DNA from: an uncultured Christensenella sp. | Lineage (GTDB): Bacteria; Bacillota; Clostridia; Christensenellales; Borkfalkiaceae | Assembly: GCA_910579585.1 (NCBI GenBank) | Contig: CAJTVA010000003.1 | Location: 1 to 64,000 of the forward strand | DNA length: 64,000 nucleotides | Direction: 5' to 3' | Shown: one piece after another, positions 8,872-18,151 of the stretch | Position numbering within the stretch: position 1 is the first letter of the stretch | How the letters are laid out: the number at the start of each line of letters is the position of its first letter | Notes under the pieces: model-generated | What the model was told of the DNA's origin: nothing | The model's input: only the letters and a program-made list of their open reading frames with translations | Database searches by the model: none | Position numbers and translations under genes: made by a program

Positions 8872-10104
8872 TCAAAGCGGCTTGTCCACTGCGCCGACAA
8901 CCGAAGTCGCCTTGAACTTCTCGTCGAAATTCCTATCCACCGCCGCCAGCACGTCGTCAAGCGTGACGGCGTTCAGCTTGTTTATTCTGTCCTCGAAATC
9001 GTAAACCCTGCCGCTGTATAAAAGCTCTTTCCCGAACAAAAGCATCTGCGAGCTCGTGCTCTCCTGCGAGAATATCGAAGAAGAAACAAGTTGCTCTTTT
9101 CCGCGCAAAAACTCTTCTTTGGAGATATTTTTCTTCCTTAAATCGTCTATGCACCTGTAAATCGCGTCGACGGAACTCAAATATTTTTCGGTATTCACGC
9201 CCGCATACACCGACAGCGCACCCGCCTCGGCGTAGGTCGAAACGTAAGAATAAACTGTATACGCAAGCCCAAGCTCCTCTCTCACCGTCTGAAACAGACG
9301 TGAAGAAACCCCGCCGCCTAAAATAACGTTCATAATCTGCGTTGCGTCGTACGCCTCGTCGTAACGCTTCACCGACGGAAAGGCAATGCCGATATGCACC
9401 TGCTCGATGTCCTTATGCTTGAAAAGCGACTTGCCTTGAAGCTCGATTTTGACCTCCCCGCCGCCCGAACGCTTTCCTTTAAGTCCTGAAAAATATTTTA
9501 ATACAAGCTCTTCCGCAAGCTTTATATCTATATTTCCCGCCATAGAGATAACGATATTTTCGGGCACGTAGTGCTTGTCCGTGTACGCGGCGACGTCGGC
9601 TTTCGTAAAGCCCGAAACGTTCTTTTTCGGGCCCAAAATATTTCTGCCGTAACCGCGCTTACCGAAGTATGCATTTGAAAGCAGGTCAAGACATAAATCG
9701 TCGGGGGTGTCCTCGTTCATATTAATCTCTTCTATGATTACGCCTTTTTCCTTGACCATTTCTTCCTCGGGGAAAGTGCTTTCAAGGAAGATGTCGGCAA
9801 GAATTTCGAACGCTTCCGCGGCGTGCCCCGTCGTGGACTTAGCGTAATAACAGGTCATATCCTTACCTGTAAACGCGTTCATTTGCGCACCTATCCTGTC
9901 CATTTCATCCGAAATCTGAAAAGAAGTGCGTTTTTTCGTGCCCTTGAACGTCATATGTTCGATGAAATGGGAAATTCCGTCCTCACTGTCGTTCTCCTGC
10001 GCCGCGCCCGTGTGCACGAGAATTCCCATCGTCACCGACAAAAGTCCGTCCATTTTGTTAACAATAAGTTTCAGTCCGTTGTCAAGTTGTTTAAAATGTA
10101 CCAT
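8872..10104 (-). CDS. mlpA: M16 family zinc peptidase, MlpA (YmxG)-like
   Basis: A 410-residue M16 metallopeptidase. The inverted zinc motif HFIEH is at residues 46-50 and a downstream glutamate-rich block (GVIIEEINMNED, about residue 118) supplies the third ligand. There is no signal peptide, so it is cytosolic. It follows a ylxY-like polysaccharide deacetylase gene with a TAATG overlap, the same pair as ylxY-mlpA of Bacillus subtilis, where it lies near pnp and sporulation genes. The ribosome binding site AGGAGA lies inside the end of the upstream gene. Confidence 0.93.
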   Translation of the reverse strand: MVHFKQLDNGLKLIVNKMDGLLSVTMGILVHTGAAQENDSEDGISHFIEHMTFKGTKKRTSFQISDEMDRIGAQMNAFTGKDMTCYYAKSTTGHAAEAFEILADIFLESTFPEEEMVKEKGVIIEEINMNEDTPDDLCLDLLSNAYFGKRGYGRNILGPKKNVSGFTKADVAAYTDKHYVPENIVISMAGNIDIKLAEELVLKYFSGLKGKRSGGGEVKIELQGKSLFKHKDIEQVHIGIAFPSVKRYDEAYDATQIMNVILGGGVSSRLFQTVREELGLAYTVYSYVSTYAEAGALSVYAGVNTEKYLSSVDAIYRCIDDLRKKNISKEEFLRGKEQLVSSSIFSQESTSSQMLLFGKELLYSGRVYDFEDRINKLNAVTLDDVLAAVDRNFDEKFKATSVVGAVDKPL

Positions 10105-10808
10105 TATTCTCCTAATATCCGAGAAACCGTTTCGGCTTTGAAGCCGTTTTCTCTTATGTAATTTAAAATTTTCGGCAGAGTTTTCACCGTCACGTCTTTG
10201 GGGTGCATCAAAATGAACTCTCCCGCTTTCAATTCGTCCGTAGCGCGCGAATATACGAGATTTTCGTCGTTATCGCGCCAATCTATTGTATCCCTCGACC
10301 ACATTATAACTTTCATTTCAAGACTGGCGCAAGCGGAAAGCGTATTTTCCGAAAAAGCTCCCGACGGCGGCGCAAAAAGCTCAATCTTCTTACCGCAAAT
10401 CATTTCCAAAAGTTTTACGCTCGGCCGTATTTCTTCAAGATTCGCCTCATACGTCATTTTGGAATGGTCCTTATGAAAGTATCCGTGACTTCCCAGCTCG
10501 TGCCCGCGGTTATATATTTCGCGCACACAGTCCACGTTGTCGTCCGCCCAGCTTCCGCCTATAAAGAATGTCGCTTTTGCCTCGTTTTCGTCCAGAATAT
10601 CGAGAATTTTTAAAACGTTTTCCGTACTCTCGTAAACGTTTACGGTCAGCCCGACCGCGCCGCTCTCTTCGCTTCCGCCGTAATAGAGGTTGGTGTTTTC
10701 GTAAATAACGGCTTTTGCGTTGCCGCTGAAATAACCTATAACAGATACGCTCGTAATAACAAGCAACAAAGTAAGATTAGTTAAAATGGTAAATAACTTG
10801 CCTTTCAA
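10104..10808 (-). CDS. YlxY-like polysaccharide deacetylase with degenerate motif 1
   Basis: A 234-residue NodB-fold protein with an N-terminal membrane anchor or signal (residues 7-28), so it acts outside the membrane. Motif 2 is present (SHGYFHKDHSK), motif 3 is PPSGAF and the final motif is LMHPKD. Motif 1, normally TFDDG with the catalytic and metal-binding aspartates, reads TVNVYE, so both aspartates are missing. This suggests weak or no deacetylase activity. The start is a TTG with GAGG 7 bases upstream. It is coupled to the M16 peptidase gene downstream, as ylxY is to mlpA. Confidence 0.85.
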   Translation of the reverse strand: MKGKLFTILTNLTLLLVITSVSVIGYFSGNAKAVIYENTNLYYGGSEESGAVGLTVNVYESTENVLKILDILDENEAKATFFIGGSWADDNVDCVREIYNRGHELGSHGYFHKDHSKMTYEANLEEIRPSVKLLEMICGKKIELFAPPSGAFSENTLSACASLEMKVIMWSRDTIDWRDNDENLVYSRATDELKAGEFILMHPKDVTVKTLPKILNYIRENGFKAETVSRILGE

Positions 10809-10885
10809 TAGTTTACCTCAATAAGAACATATTTAGTCAATTATATAATATTCCTTTCAAGGTTCGCGTATGCGATAGTACAAGC

Positions 10886-13243
10886 CTATTTCAGCTTAAT
10901 AAACGTAACCCCCGTTTCGCCCTCGCCGTATTTGCCGGGTCGGAAGCTTTCAACGTTTTTATGCCTTTTCAAATGCGCAGAAATTGCGCTTTTCAGCTTA
11001 CCCGTGCCAACGCCGTGAATAACTTTTACCTCTTCGAGGTTGTCTGTGACGGCACGGTCTATAAAATTATCCACCTCGTACAAAGCTTCGCCCACCGTCA
11101 TTCCCACAACGTTTATTTCAAGGATAGGTTTATCCTTCGGCAGTTTTTTAACCACTTTAACCGTTTTCGGGTTTTCCTTTTCCTCACCGATAATCAGTAA
11201 ATCTTTCAGCTTTAAGTGCATTTTAAGACTGCCGCACACAACTTCCGCTTCGCCTTTTGCCGCGTTGAAAGCGGCAACTTGCCCCTTGCAGTCCATAGGT
11301 TTAACAAAAACCGAAATTCCCGCCCTCACGTTAACGGCGGTCGCAGGCGCAAAGTCCGTAACCCGCTTTATCTCTTCCTCATCGTCGAAAGCACCGTCTA
11401 TTATCTTGTTTTTCAGGGTCCGCGCGGCAATCAAATCGGCTTCGGATAACTCTTCCTTGTTGAAAATTTCCTCAATTGCCGCAAGCAGCTCCTCGGCTTC
11501 TTCGGTTCGCTCAGAAATAATTCGGCGGCTTTCGGCGCGTGCCGAGCGGGTAATCTTTTCCTTTTCGCGGTTCACGTCGGCAATCTGCGCGTTGACTTTT
11601 TCAAGCTTTTCCTGCCACTCGAGCTTTAAAACGGAAATTTCCGCAAGCTTTTTTTCCGCCTCGATTCTGCTTTCTTCGGCGCGGCGGACAACGTTTTCAA
11701 AGCTTCTCGCCCCCTCCGAAAGATAACTTTCGGCAAGGCTCAATATTTCCGCGCTCATTCCCAGCCGCCGTGAAATCGCCAAAGCGTTGCTTGCCCCGGG
11801 CAAACCGATTTTTATGCTGTACAGCGGCTTTAACGTGTCGGTATCGAATTCCATACTCGCATTTTCTATCCCGCCGACGGTATAGGCGAATTCCTTTAAA
11901 GGAGTATAGTGCGTGGTCACGATTCCCGTCGCGCCGCAATCTAAAAAGTGTTTTACAACGGCTTTCGCGAGCGCCTGTCCCTCGTCTGGGTTAGTTCCGC
12001 CGCCCAGCTCGTCGATAAGCACAAGGCTATCTCCGTCTGCCGAGTTGCAGATTTCTATGATGTTAGTAATATGTGAAGAGAACGTCGAAAGACTTTCCTC
12101 TATACTCTGACTGTCGCCTATATCCGAAAACACGTTGGAGAATACGCCGACCTCGCTCCCCTCGCACGCCGGCAGAAACAGCCCGCAAGCCGCCATAAGG
12201 CAGAACAGTCCGCACATCTTCAAAGTGACGGTTTTGCCGCCCGTATTTGCACCGCTTAAAAGCAAAAACCTGTACTCGCCGCCAAGCGTAAGGGAAACGG
12301 GCACAACCTTTTCCTTATCAATAAGCGGGTGACGCCCCTTGACTATATTTATATATCCCCTGCCGTTGACTTTCGGCTTCGTGCATTTTTTCGAGAAACA
12401 GTATTCGGCAACCGAATACCGCAAGTCCAGCTCCGCAAGTATTTCCGCGTCGGCTGAAAGTTGTTCCGCCATATCCCCGACGCGGCGCGACAAAGCTTTT
12501 AAAATAGCCTCAATTTCTTCCCGCTCGTCAATGGTTAAAGCTATAAGTTCGTTGTTTAGCTCTAAAACGTATTCTGGCTCAATAAAAAAAGTTGAACCCG
12601 TCTTAGAGCGGTCGTGAATAAAGCCTTTTACGTGGCTCTTGTGCTCGGCTTTTACGGGCACTACATACCTGTCGTTTCTTATCGTGACGATACCGTCCTG
12701 CAAGTATTCCGAGTGTTTGCCCGAAGCGTACTCAGCAAGTTTTTCGCGTATACGTGCGTTAAGATTTTTTATCTTACTCCGAATGGAATACAGTCTGTCG
12801 CTTGCCGTATCGCTGATTGCGTCCACCGAAATGATTTTTTCGGAAATATCGTCCTCCAAATTCCTATCGAAGTATAAATTTTTTGTAAGCGACTTCGTAT
12901 GCGGCAATGCGTCGTCGATTTTTTCAACGCTGCAATACGCCGCCCTTGCCGCCCGCAGAAGTTGCCCGCAGTCCAGAAGTTCTTTAAAAGACAGCGTCGA
13001 GCCCTTCATTGCCCGCCCAAGCACTTCTTCCATGTCGGGGAACGCTTCGACTTTCCCCGCGCCGTAAACATATAAAAGTTTGTCGCACTCCTCGGTTATG
13101 TCGAGCCTGCGCCTGACCTCCGCCAAATCGGTCGAAGGTTCGCGCGCCAAAATCAGCGCCTTGCTTTTTTCAAGCGCCGCATACTCCGCAACCGAAGACA
13201 AAATTTTATTAAGTTCCAGCTTAAATAAACTTTTTTTATCCAT
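10886..13243 (-). CDS. mutS2: Endonuclease MutS2
   Basis: A 785-residue MutS2. The MutS-type ATPase core has Walker A SGANTGGKT at about residue 335 and LVLIDELGGGTNPDEG as Walker B. A long coiled-coil region follows and the last 80 residues are an Smr nuclease domain (INVVGMTVGEALYEVDNFID, HGVGTGKL). MutS2 limits recombination and in Firmicutes also acts on collided ribosomes. It lacks the mismatch-recognition domain of MutS1. It lies 2 bases after the U32 gene on the same strand, so the two are likely co-transcribed. Confidence 0.97.
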   Translation of the reverse strand: MDKKSLFKLELNKILSSVAEYAALEKSKALILAREPSTDLAEVRRRLDITEECDKLLYVYGAGKVEAFPDMEEVLGRAMKGSTLSFKELLDCGQLLRAARAAYCSVEKIDDALPHTKSLTKNLYFDRNLEDDISEKIISVDAISDTASDRLYSIRSKIKNLNARIREKLAEYASGKHSEYLQDGIVTIRNDRYVVPVKAEHKSHVKGFIHDRSKTGSTFFIEPEYVLELNNELIALTIDEREEIEAILKALSRRVGDMAEQLSADAEILAELDLRYSVAEYCFSKKCTKPKVNGRGYINIVKGRHPLIDKEKVVPVSLTLGGEYRFLLLSGANTGGKTVTLKMCGLFCLMAACGLFLPACEGSEVGVFSNVFSDIGDSQSIEESLSTFSSHITNIIEICNSADGDSLVLIDELGGGTNPDEGQALAKAVVKHFLDCGATGIVTTHYTPLKEFAYTVGGIENASMEFDTDTLKPLYSIKIGLPGASNALAISRRLGMSAEILSLAESYLSEGARSFENVVRRAEESRIEAEKKLAEISVLKLEWQEKLEKVNAQIADVNREKEKITRSARAESRRIISERTEEAEELLAAIEEIFNKEELSEADLIAARTLKNKIIDGAFDDEEEIKRVTDFAPATAVNVRAGISVFVKPMDCKGQVAAFNAAKGEAEVVCGSLKMHLKLKDLLIIGEEKENPKTVKVVKKLPKDKPILEINVVGMTVGEALYEVDNFIDRAVTDNLEEVKVIHGVGTGKLKSAISAHLKRHKNVESFRPGKYGEGETGVTFIKLK

Positions 13244-13245
13244 AT

Positions 13246-15429
13246 TTAAAAAACAGATTGTTCTGAATGCCCGCGAGTGTAATTTTTAATGTATTCCCGA
13301 AGCGCCTTTCCGTCCTTGAAAACCCCGATAAGCGCGTTCGGGTCGCCGTTTAGCGTGCAGTCCAAAAGCGCGCCCGTTGGCGTTGCCGCAGCTAAGCTTG
13401 CGCAGTTGTACAGTTCGAACCTGCACGCACCCATCACGTACCGTCTTAACGGAAACTCTCTGCCATTCTCGTCCGTCAGCGTGTACGCCCCGCGCCTGTC
13501 GCAGTTTGCACATCGCTTTTCGAACGGGCAGTATACCAGGTCCATCACCTTCAAATCACCCGCGGCAAGATAAAACGAATTTTCCGCGCAAACACTCCGC
13601 GCTTCCGCCACCGTCAATTCTTTTGAAACCGCAAAATATTTCGCCTTGCAGATTTCCACGTCCGCGCGGTTCGATATGTTGAACCCAGTTCCCGCAAACA
13701 GCGGCTTGCTGAGTTCCTCCGCAAGCTTTATTCCGTAAATACCGTCGCAGTAAATTCCGTCGAACTGCGCCGCCGTTGACTTGATTTTTTGGGTTTCCCG
13801 CCCAGTCAAAAACGGCGGCAGATACAAAAATTTTTCGCCTTTGAAATTTTTTGTCAGCGCTTCTGCGTACGAATTGAAATCTGCAAGTTTAAGTATGCCT
13901 ATATCCGCGCTTAAATTGCGAAAATCGGTACAAATTGCTGCAATTTTATCGTTTTTTATGTCGTTTTTCTGTGACGGTTTGGTGAAATTAACCGTGGTTT
14001 TGCGTTCAACCGACGTGATTTTTTCATAGTATCCCGCATATGCGTTCCGCCTTAAAGCGTTCAACTCGGAAGCGGAAATAAACACGTTATCCGTATCAAT
14101 ATTACCGAAAATCACCTCAAACGGGTATTTATCTACCTTATTGAACGTTTTTTTAATGTTTTCGACCGAAACAGGACTGTTTTGCGCCGCTTCAAGAGGC
14201 TTTTCCCCCTTAAAAACCGCTCCGTTTATTGAAATTTCGGCAATTTTACCCGCAACTAGCCTTACTTCAACCTTTACAGGAATACTCCTTTTCATCGAAA
14301 GCAAGCGGGAATTCAGCCTCGTATCCGTTGTTACAAACGCCTTGTCGCCGTTTTTCAAACGCGATTTCGAAGAAAGGCAGAACCCACCCTTTACATCACT
14401 GCAAAAAGTCGCTCCGCCAACCTCTTTCCCGTCCCTTAAAATCTTAAAACAGTCGCCTTTTACGAATTTCTGCCGCGTTTGGCACAAAAATTTGCCGTTT
14501 TCGACCCGAATTACACCCACAAACTCGCCTATGTGCCCCTGAACCGAGGAGGAAATAAACGACTTATCCTGCCCGAAAGCAAGCCCTTTTGTGTAATTTC
14601 CACGGTTAAAAGTGCGTTTTAAATCGCTTAAATCGTTTAAATTAATCGAATTTTCACAATTATCAATTAAATTTCTGTAATATTTCACCGCCGCTGCAAC
14701 GTATTCTGGGCGCCGCATTCTTCCCTCTATTTTAAACGAAGCCACGCCCGCTTCAATCAGCTTGTTTACGTTTTCGCCCGCGCACAAATCGGAAAGCGAA
14801 AGCCTGTAAGCGCGTTCTTCGAACCCCGCGCGGTCAATTGAATATTTTTTTCTGCACGGCTGTTTACACTTGCCCCTGTTTCCGCTGTTCCAGCCCGCAA
14901 ACGACGAAAGATAGCACTGTCCCGAAAAGCAGGTACAAAGCGCGCCCTGGACGAAAACTTCGGTTTCAATTATCTTAGCAATCTCTTCAATGTCATCAAA
15001 AGCCGTTTCGCGCGCCAAAATAACGCGGTCGAAACCGTATTCTTTTGCAAGCTTTGCGCCGTAAGTGTTGCAAACTCCCGCCTGTGTCGAAAGGTGCAAA
15101 ACAATTTCAGGACAGTTATTTTTAATGTATTTGCCCAAAAATACGTCCGAAATAATAATTGCGTCGGCGCCCTTATTCCATACCTTTACGACGCAAGTCA
15201 AAAAATCTTCGAGCTCGCCGTCCTTTACAATCGTATTCATTGCAACGTAAACTTTTACGCCGAAAGCGCGGCAGTATTTCGCAATTTCCTCAAAATTTTC
15301 GTAATCAAAATTCTCCGCTGAGCTTCTTGCGGAGTATTCTTTCATTCCAAGGTATATCGCGTTAGCGCCTGCATTAACCGCCGCAAAAACGCTGTTTTTA
15401 TCCCCTGCAGGGGCTAGTATTTCAGACAT
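13246..15429 (-). CDS. U32 family protein (RlhA/YdcP type)
   Basis: A 727-residue U32 family protein. The TIM-barrel part starts with EILAPAGDKNSVFAAVNAGA, and the signature around residues 160-185 has the cysteines of QGALCTCFSGQCYLSSF and NRGKCKQPCR that likely bind an iron-sulfur cluster. A later region contains CPFEKRCANCDRRG. Relatives (RlhA, TrhP) hydroxylate cytidine or uridine in rRNA or tRNA rather than cleave peptides, so an RNA hydroxylase role is plausible. The ATG at 15429 lies 4 bases after the upstream stop; the TTG 12 bases earlier is less likely. Confidence 0.87.
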   Translation of the reverse strand: MSEILAPAGDKNSVFAAVNAGANAIYLGMKEYSARSSAENFDYENFEEIAKYCRAFGVKVYVAMNTIVKDGELEDFLTCVVKVWNKGADAIIISDVFLGKYIKNNCPEIVLHLSTQAGVCNTYGAKLAKEYGFDRVILARETAFDDIEEIAKIIETEVFVQGALCTCFSGQCYLSSFAGWNSGNRGKCKQPCRKKYSIDRAGFEERAYRLSLSDLCAGENVNKLIEAGVASFKIEGRMRRPEYVAAAVKYYRNLIDNCENSINLNDLSDLKRTFNRGNYTKGLAFGQDKSFISSSVQGHIGEFVGVIRVENGKFLCQTRQKFVKGDCFKILRDGKEVGGATFCSDVKGGFCLSSKSRLKNGDKAFVTTDTRLNSRLLSMKRSIPVKVEVRLVAGKIAEISINGAVFKGEKPLEAAQNSPVSVENIKKTFNKVDKYPFEVIFGNIDTDNVFISASELNALRRNAYAGYYEKITSVERKTTVNFTKPSQKNDIKNDKIAAICTDFRNLSADIGILKLADFNSYAEALTKNFKGEKFLYLPPFLTGRETQKIKSTAAQFDGIYCDGIYGIKLAEELSKPLFAGTGFNISNRADVEICKAKYFAVSKELTVAEARSVCAENSFYLAAGDLKVMDLVYCPFEKRCANCDRRGAYTLTDENGREFPLRRYVMGACRFELYNCASLAAATPTGALLDCTLNGDPNALIGVFKDGKALREYIKNYTRGHSEQSVF

Positions 15430-15433
15430 AGTA

Positions 15434-16258
15434 CTATGCAAAACCGAATTTTTCTATTATTTGGGCTATTGCGCCCTCATTATTGGTCTCCGAAACGAAG
15501 TCTGCGGCTTCTTTTAAAGCGTCAACAGCGTTGCCGACCGCTACGCCCATACCAGCAGCCTTAATCATTGAAAGGTCGTTTAAATTGTCGCCTACGGCAA
15601 CAGTTTTTTCAATGGGAATTCCGAACTTTTCAGCAAGGAATTTAAGTCCAGTACCCTTATTGTCGTTCAGGGGCGAAACCTCGACCAGTACCGTCGCGCT
15701 ACAGGTAACGTCGTATTTGCCCTGCAATCTTTTTTTAAGTTCTTCGTACAGCTCCGCCTGCTTTTCGGGCGCAACTAAAATTGCGACTTTCTGACAAAAA
15801 GGCTTATTTTTCAGTACGAAGCCGACGATATCGCCGCCTATATATTTTGCGTCGATACCCACTACGCGCTCGTACATCTGTAAAAACTTATTGTCTTTGG
15901 GAATATCCGTGTACAAATCGTCGTCACAATACACGTTCACTGGGTGCCCCAATTCCTTAATATTGCGGCAAATCTCCGCAACTCCCGAGTAATCCATACC
16001 GCCGTTTTTAATAATTTTTCCGCTTTCGATATCCGCTATAACGGTGCCCTGACTCGCTACGACGAAACCTTTAAGCCCAAGCTCGCGTACACGCGGCAAT
16101 ATGCAATACAGTATTCGTCCTGTACAGACTGCAAAAACTCCCCCGTTTGCGATATATTCATCGATTGCCGCTTTAACCTTTGAGGGAACCTGTTGGTTGC
16201 CGTCGATTAGCGTTCCGTCGAAGTCGGATACGATAAGTTTATAATTTAAATTTTTCAT
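15434..16258 (-). CDS. Cof-type HAD phosphatase
   Basis: A 274-residue HAD superfamily hydrolase of the Cof (IIB) type. Motif I is VSDFDGTLIDG with the nucleophile aspartate, motif II is AVCTGR, and the end carries VAVGDNLNDLSMIKAAG, the Mg-binding motif IV. Such enzymes dephosphorylate sugar phosphates, flavin or pyridoxal phosphate; the substrate here cannot be told. The start overlaps the uvrC stop by 4 bases (ATGA). Confidence 0.92.
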   Translation of the reverse strand: MKNLNYKLIVSDFDGTLIDGNQQVPSKVKAAIDEYIANGGVFAVCTGRILYCILPRVRELGLKGFVVASQGTVIADIESGKIIKNGGMDYSGVAEICRNIKELGHPVNVYCDDDLYTDIPKDNKFLQMYERVVGIDAKYIGGDIVGFVLKNKPFCQKVAILVAPEKQAELYEELKKRLQGKYDVTCSATVLVEVSPLNDNKGTGLKFLAEKFGIPIEKTVAVGDNLNDLSMIKAAGMGVAVGNAVDALKEAADFVSETNNEGAIAQIIEKFGFA

Positions 16259-18063
16259 AAGTTTTCTTTTAAATAGTCGTAAATTTTTTGCGCCAAAGCT
16301 AAGGAAATTCCGTCCACAGAGGACAGTTCCTCAACGCTTGCGTTCATAATTTTATCAAGCGTACCGAATTTGTCAAGAAGGGCAATCCGTTTCACCTTGC
16401 CTACCCCGTCTATTTCGGTGAGAACGCTTTGCAGATTCCGTTTTGAGTGCAAGTTTCTGAAATAGGTTATTGCAAATCTGTGCGCTTCGTCACGGATTCT
16501 TTGCAACATTTTAAGCGAATAGTCGCAGTGCGGAATTTTGACGCTTTCTTCGGAATACAGAGTAAACACCTCTTCTTCGCGTTTGGCAAGCGAAATAAGC
16601 TCTATACCCTCTATATTTTTTCCGTCGAAAATTTCCTTAACCGCAGACAACTGACCCTTGCCGCCGTCGATTATTATTAGGTCGGGCTTGGGGAACTTTT
16701 CCTCTTCGTCAGTTCCCATTTTATCCAGACGGCGGGTCAGAACCTCCTGCAAGGACGCGAAGTCGTTCGCGCCCTCAACGGTCTTGATTTTAAAGCGGCG
16801 GTAACTGTTTCTGTCCGCTTCGCCGTCGATAAACACGACCATTGACCCAACCTTATCCACTCCGCTGATGTTGGAAATATCGTAACACTCCATTCGGCGG
16901 GGATAATTTTTCAAAGACAGCAATTCCTGCAAATGCCTGCAAGCGTTCACCGTCATATCGTCCTTGTGCTTAATCTTGTCGACCGATTTTTCAAGGTATT
17001 CGGAGGCATTTCTTTTAGCCATTTGCAGAAGTCGGGCTTTATCGCCCTGTTTTGCCAAGGTTATTTCAACGCTTTTTTCAAACTTTTCCTTAAAATAATT
17101 TTGCAAAAGCTCCTTTTCGCAGAACTCCTCGCAGATAATTTCGGACGGTACTTCGTGGTTCTGATAATACTGAACGATAAAGCCCGTCAGAGCTTCGCCG
17201 TCGGTCAGGTGCGCTTCGTCCAAGGCGAAAGAACTTCCGCCCTGCATAATGCCCTTGCGCGTAACCAAGACGTTTACAGCCGAATACAGACCGTTGCTTG
17301 CATAAGCGATAATATCGGCGTCTACGTAACGGTTTAAGGTAGTTAAGCGCTTCGCCTCGAGCTTAGAAAGCATTTCTATTTTGTTTTTATAGTCAAGCGC
17401 AAGCTCGAAATTCTCGTTCTCGGCGGCGGAAACCATTTTATTTTTTAAAAGAATTTCCGCATCTTTGTAGTTGCCGTCAAGGAAGTTCAAAGCGTTCTTA
17501 ACCCGCACAGAGTATTCTTCTTTGCTGACTTTACCTGCGCAAGGAGCCGGGCACCTGCCGATGTGGTAATTCAGACATTCCCGCTTTTTACCCGTAGTTG
17601 CGGTATGACACAGGCGCACGCAAAACGTGAGCTGAAGCGTATCTAAAATTTCTTTACAGCTTATTCCGCCCATAAACGGACCGAAGTATCTGCAACCGTC
17701 TTTTTTAATCTTACGTGTTATTGAAAAGTTCGGGAATTCTTCCTTTAAATTTGCTTTAATATAGGGGTAAGTTTTATCGTCCTTTAAAAGAATGTTGTAC
17801 TTGGGCTTGTATTTTTTTATGAGGGTGTTTTCGAGGGCAAGCGCGTCGATTTCGGTATTTGTAATGATGTAGTTGAAATCGGCTATGTTTTGCACCATTT
17901 TCGTAACTTTTTCCGGCTTTTCCGAGCTATGAAAATATTGCCGAACTCTGTTTTTGAGAACGCGCGCCTTGCCGACGTAGATTACGTTCTTGTAACCGTC
18001 GAGCATAATATAAACCCCCGGACTGTCCGGAAGAAGTTTCAGTTTTTCGCGAATTACGTCCAT
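16255..18063 (-). CDS. uvrC: UvrABC excision nuclease subunit C
   Basis: A 602-residue UvrC, which makes both incisions in nucleotide excision repair. The N-terminal GIY-YIG domain begins SPGVYIMLDGYKNVIYVGKA, a UVR domain lies near residue 200 where UvrB binds, the C-terminal half is the RNase H-like nuclease (ECYDISNISG, IIDGGKGQL), and HhH motifs end the protein. The ATG at 18063 gives the normal N terminus; an in-frame start 69 bases earlier adds an atypical leader. It is first in an operon with the Cof phosphatase, U32 and mutS2 genes. Confidence 0.97.
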   Translation of the reverse strand: MDVIREKLKLLPDSPGVYIMLDGYKNVIYVGKARVLKNRVRQYFHSSEKPEKVTKMVQNIADFNYIITNTEIDALALENTLIKKYKPKYNILLKDDKTYPYIKANLKEEFPNFSITRKIKKDGCRYFGPFMGGISCKEILDTLQLTFCVRLCHTATTGKKRECLNYHIGRCPAPCAGKVSKEEYSVRVKNALNFLDGNYKDAEILLKNKMVSAAENENFELALDYKNKIEMLSKLEAKRLTTLNRYVDADIIAYASNGLYSAVNVLVTRKGIMQGGSSFALDEAHLTDGEALTGFIVQYYQNHEVPSEIICEEFCEKELLQNYFKEKFEKSVEITLAKQGDKARLLQMAKRNASEYLEKSVDKIKHKDDMTVNACRHLQELLSLKNYPRRMECYDISNISGVDKVGSMVVFIDGEADRNSYRRFKIKTVEGANDFASLQEVLTRRLDKMGTDEEEKFPKPDLIIIDGGKGQLSAVKEIFDGKNIEGIELISLAKREEEVFTLYSEESVKIPHCDYSLKMLQRIRDEAHRFAITYFRNLHSKRNLQSVLTEIDGVGKVKRIALLDKFGTLDKIMNASVEELSSVDGISLALAQKIYDYLKENL

Positions 18064-18110
18064 AATACCCTGTTTAAAATTATAGCATATCCGTATAAGT
18101 TTTGCAATAT

Positions 18111-18140
18111 AAAAAATCTTGCCAATCGGCAAGATTTTTT
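18111..18140. terminator. Terminator between pectate lyase gene and uvrC
   Basis: AAAAAATCTTGCC-AATC-GGCAAGATTTTTT is a perfect 13-bp hairpin with A and T runs, located past the stop of the pectate lyase gene on the minus strand. Confidence 0.9.
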
Positions 18141-18151
18141 ATACTTATTTT

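Noticed and set aside
11040..11726. A 228-codon open frame on the plus strand opposite mutS2
   Set aside because: It is serine-rich, lies fully antisense to mutS2 and arises from its codon bias.
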